A DNA stretch of 64,000 bases, from contig NZ_CP042344.1 of assembly GCF_007954405.1 (NCBI RefSeq), forward strand, positions 2,480,001 to 2,544,000, read 5' to 3'. Below, piece after piece: positions 62,516 to 64,000 of this stretch. Each line of letters begins with the position of its first letter. Positions within the stretch are counted from its first letter, which is position 1. A program made the position numbers and the translations under genes. The notes under the pieces are model-generated. The model was not told the origin of the DNA. It made no database searches and worked only from the letters and a program-made list of their open reading frames with translations. This DNA comes from Comamonas flocculans. GTDB taxonomy: Bacteria > Pseudomonadota > Gammaproteobacteria > Burkholderiales > Burkholderiaceae_C.

Positions 62516-63415
62516 TCAGATGCTTGGTTCCAGGAGGGCCTGGCTGCGCAACTGGAAGGTATTGCGCAGCAGCAAGTGCAACCGGTTCTTGCGAGGACCT
62601 GTCAATGTGGTCATGTCGACTTCCGTTTCACCATCGCAGCCCATGTACTTGCTGCCGTCCGGCATATCTACAGGTTCGGTGCCATAAACGACAAGGCAGA
62701 CCTGTATGCCTTGCACCTGGCGCCAGTTCTTGACGTCCGCCGCTTTCTTGTATTGAATCTCGGAGCCGTTTGCGCCCAACGATTGTTCGATATAAACAAA
62801 TTGCAATTCTGCAACATTGCCAATGACAGGCTGTGCAGTCGAACCATTACCGCTGCATTTGAGTTGAGCATCTTCAAGAGTAAAATTGCTTTCTGTTTTT
62901 CGGTCCTCACTTGCGTCTTTTGGCAAACCAATACAGTTACGTGACAGAGCGATTTCATCGGTGTTGATGAAAACACGGTCCTTGTAGCGCCGAAAGGCGG
63001 TTGCTAGTGAACTATCGGTACTGACTTTGCCCAACGTGTCTTCTTGGTTGAAGTTATTGCCTTCGGTTCCTGTGGTATTGGTTTCGAAGGCGACGGGGCT
63101 CATGGGATCGGCACCTGTTCCGGCGCTCGCTGGATCAGGGTTGAGATAAAGCGATCCGGCTTGCCGCAGCTGGTTACCGATGACGCGCATGGCATAGGCG
63201 CCTTGTTGTTGCAATTGGCTGGCGTCGCTGACCGTGCCGCTGATACCGCGAGAAGCCATCAAGGCCACCATGGCCACTGCCACCACGAGCAGGCCGATGG
63301 CGATGCCGACCATCAGTTCGACCAGAGTGACGCCGCGTTGCCAGGCCATTTTGGGCCGTTTCAGGGCTCGGGCGCTTGCAAGCCGGTCGACAGGCGCTAT
63401 CAAAAAAGTTGTCAT
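62516..63415 (-). CDS. pilW: Minor pilin PilW
   Basis: 299-aa prepilin-like protein with QRG-VTLVELMVG (cleavage after Gly28, Glu+5) and a long N-helix. A Cys-rich C-terminal domain carries the family stretch ASRGISGTVSDASQLQQQGAYAMRVIGNQLRQAG. With PilV, PilX, PilE and PilY1 it primes pilus assembly. An unusual 27-residue leader precedes the cleavage site. Confidence 0.9.
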   Translation of the reverse strand: MTTFLIAPVDRLASARALKRPKMAWQRGVTLVELMVGIAIGLLVVAVAMVALMASRGISGTVSDASQLQQQGAYAMRVIGNQLRQAGSLYLNPDPASAGTGADPMSPVAFETNTTGTEGNNFNQEDTLGKVSTDSSLATAFRRYKDRVFINTDEIALSRNCIGLPKDASEDRKTESNFTLEDAQLKCSGNGSTAQPVIGNVAELQFVYIEQSLGANGSEIQYKKAADVKNWRQVQGIQVCLVVYGTEPVDMPDGSKYMGCDGETEVDMTTLTGPRKNRLHLLLRNTFQLRSQALLEPSI

Positions 63416-63427
63416 TCAGTCCTCGCG

Positions 63428-64000
63428 TCAAGAGCAATAGGCAGTCAGCTCGGCGGCCCCGTTGTCGTAAGGTGCGCAGCGGGCGGGAACGGGCAGGTAC
63501 TGCAGGTGGCAGATGCGGTCTGCCGGGCACGCGTTGTCGGTATCGGTCCCGGCAGAGAAACTGCCATCGTTCTGGCGCACTTTGGACGCGTCGATGTCAT
63601 CGGTGGCCAGGCCTTCGCGCTCGTTCGCTCGCCAGCTGATGATGACCCCCAGTACGCGGCGATTGGTGCCGTCCACGCCTGCCTCACCCGGCGCCTCGAA
63701 GATACTCGCCTGCCCCAGAGGCAGGGTCTGCTCTACGGTCAGCTTCCATTGGTACAGGTCATGGGTGATCTGCTGGCTTGGCGTACAGGCGGTCGCAGTG
63801 CAGTCCGCCGGGGTGATGTCGCTGGCCTTCTGGCCGTAGCCGGACGGAAAACTCGCCAATTTCAGCATGGCATTGGGATTGACCCGCATGCGTTCTCCCA
63901 GGTCGTCGATCAGGCGTATGGCCTGGGCGCGTCGGACGGTGGTCTGGGTGTCCGCCAAGGTGCGCATCTGTACCCCGACGATGCCGAGGATGCCGAGCGC
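63428..64000 (-). CDS. pilV: Minor pilin PilV, 5' end outside window
   Basis: 191 C-terminal residues of a PilV-type minor pilin. The stretch ALGILGIVGVQMRTLADTQT at the window edge is the end of the N-terminal helix, followed by VRRAQAIRLIDDLGERMRVNP, which is typical of PilV. The prepilin cleavage site is beyond base 64000. Cysteines in the C-terminal part could form disulfides. It leads the pilV-pilW-pilX-pilY1-pilE run and is 12 bases upstream of pilW. Confidence 0.88.
   Translation of the reverse strand, partial: ALGILGIVGVQMRTLADTQTTVRRAQAIRLIDDLGERMRVNPNAMLKLASFPSGYGQKASDITPADCTATACTPSQQITHDLYQWKLTVEQTLPLGQASIFEAPGEAGVDGTNRRVLGVIISWRANEREGLATDDIDASKVRQNDGSFSAGTDTDNACPADRICHLQYLPVPARCAPYDNGAAELTAYCS

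Overview
The window is a chromosomal segment of a high-GC betaproteobacterium, most likely order Burkholderiales, family Comamonadaceae (Acidovorax/Alicycliphilus/Diaphorobacter-like). This rests on gene content and order (metK with tandem lpxL-type genes, engB divergent from a cytochrome c4, pilMNOPQ-aroB-dgt, rpsF-priB-rpsR-rplI-dnaB, grpE-dnaK-dnaJ, hom-thrC-moeA-moaD-moaE), on very GC-rich codon use, and on eight copies of a roughly 50-bp intergenic repeat of a kind I associate with that family. The species cannot be named from the sequence. I see no rRNA, tRNA, CRISPR, insertion sequence or prophage.

Layout. 1-1.8 kb: groES-groEL (minus; groEL is cut by the window edge), with a sigma-32-like promoter next to a perfect CIRCE operator. 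1.85-6.7 kb: nadM and metK (minus), then two overlapping lipid A acyltransferases and a first bioY. 6.7-9.9 kb: engB, cytochrome c4 and the msrP-msrQ methionine sulfoxide repair pair. 10-13.9 kb: lysA, lptM and a class A penicillin-binding protein (minus). 14.1-20.7 kb: the type IV pilus alignment and secretin operon pilMNOPQ, followed by a large Ig-like lipoprotein where shikimate kinase is often found. 20.8-28.9 kb: aroB, dgt, an MFS transporter, a methyltransferase, a polar amino acid ABC transporter and a lytic transglycosylase. 28.9-32.9 kb: grpE-dnaK-dnaJ (minus) with a sigma-32-like promoter. 33-38 kb: ribosomal proteins with priB, a PilZ protein, dnaB and an aldehyde dehydrogenase. 38-41 kb: PhoH/PIN protein, peroxiredoxin and an Mth938-like protein (minus). 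41-46 kb: aminotransferase, hom, a Phd/VapC toxin-antitoxin pair and thrC. 46.2-51 kb: molybdopterin genes moeA, moaD, moaE, then birA divergent from a second bioY and a DUF1284 gene. 51-57.5 kb: clpB, a small membrane protein, a coniferyl aldehyde dehydrogenase, a GNAT protein and ribD. 57.5-64 kb: a lower-GC minor pilin cluster pilV-pilW-pilX-pilY1-pilE (minus), with pilV cut by the window edge.

How the genes fit together. Four chaperone operons or genes (groESL, grpE-dnaK-dnaJ, clpB) share recognisable heat-shock promoters, and only groESL also carries CIRCE. Two separated type IV pilus loci would supply one machine: the inner-membrane alignment complex and secretin at 14-19 kb, and the minor pilins, PilY1 adhesin and a pilin at 57.5-64 kb. 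Biotin uptake and sensing are linked by a BirA operator overlapping the promoter of bioY2-DUF1284. Aspartate-family metabolism is spread over lysA, hom, thrC and metK.

The most unusual items are the dispersed repeat family, which supplies stop codons to two genes; an in-frame repeat insertion inside thrC; a toxin-antitoxin pair between hom and thrC; the lipoprotein in the pil-aro interval; and a DUF1284 gene that appears to be under biotin control. I found no completely new multi-gene system. The DUF1284-BioY-BirA unit and the secretin-linked lipoprotein are the best candidates for undescribed function.
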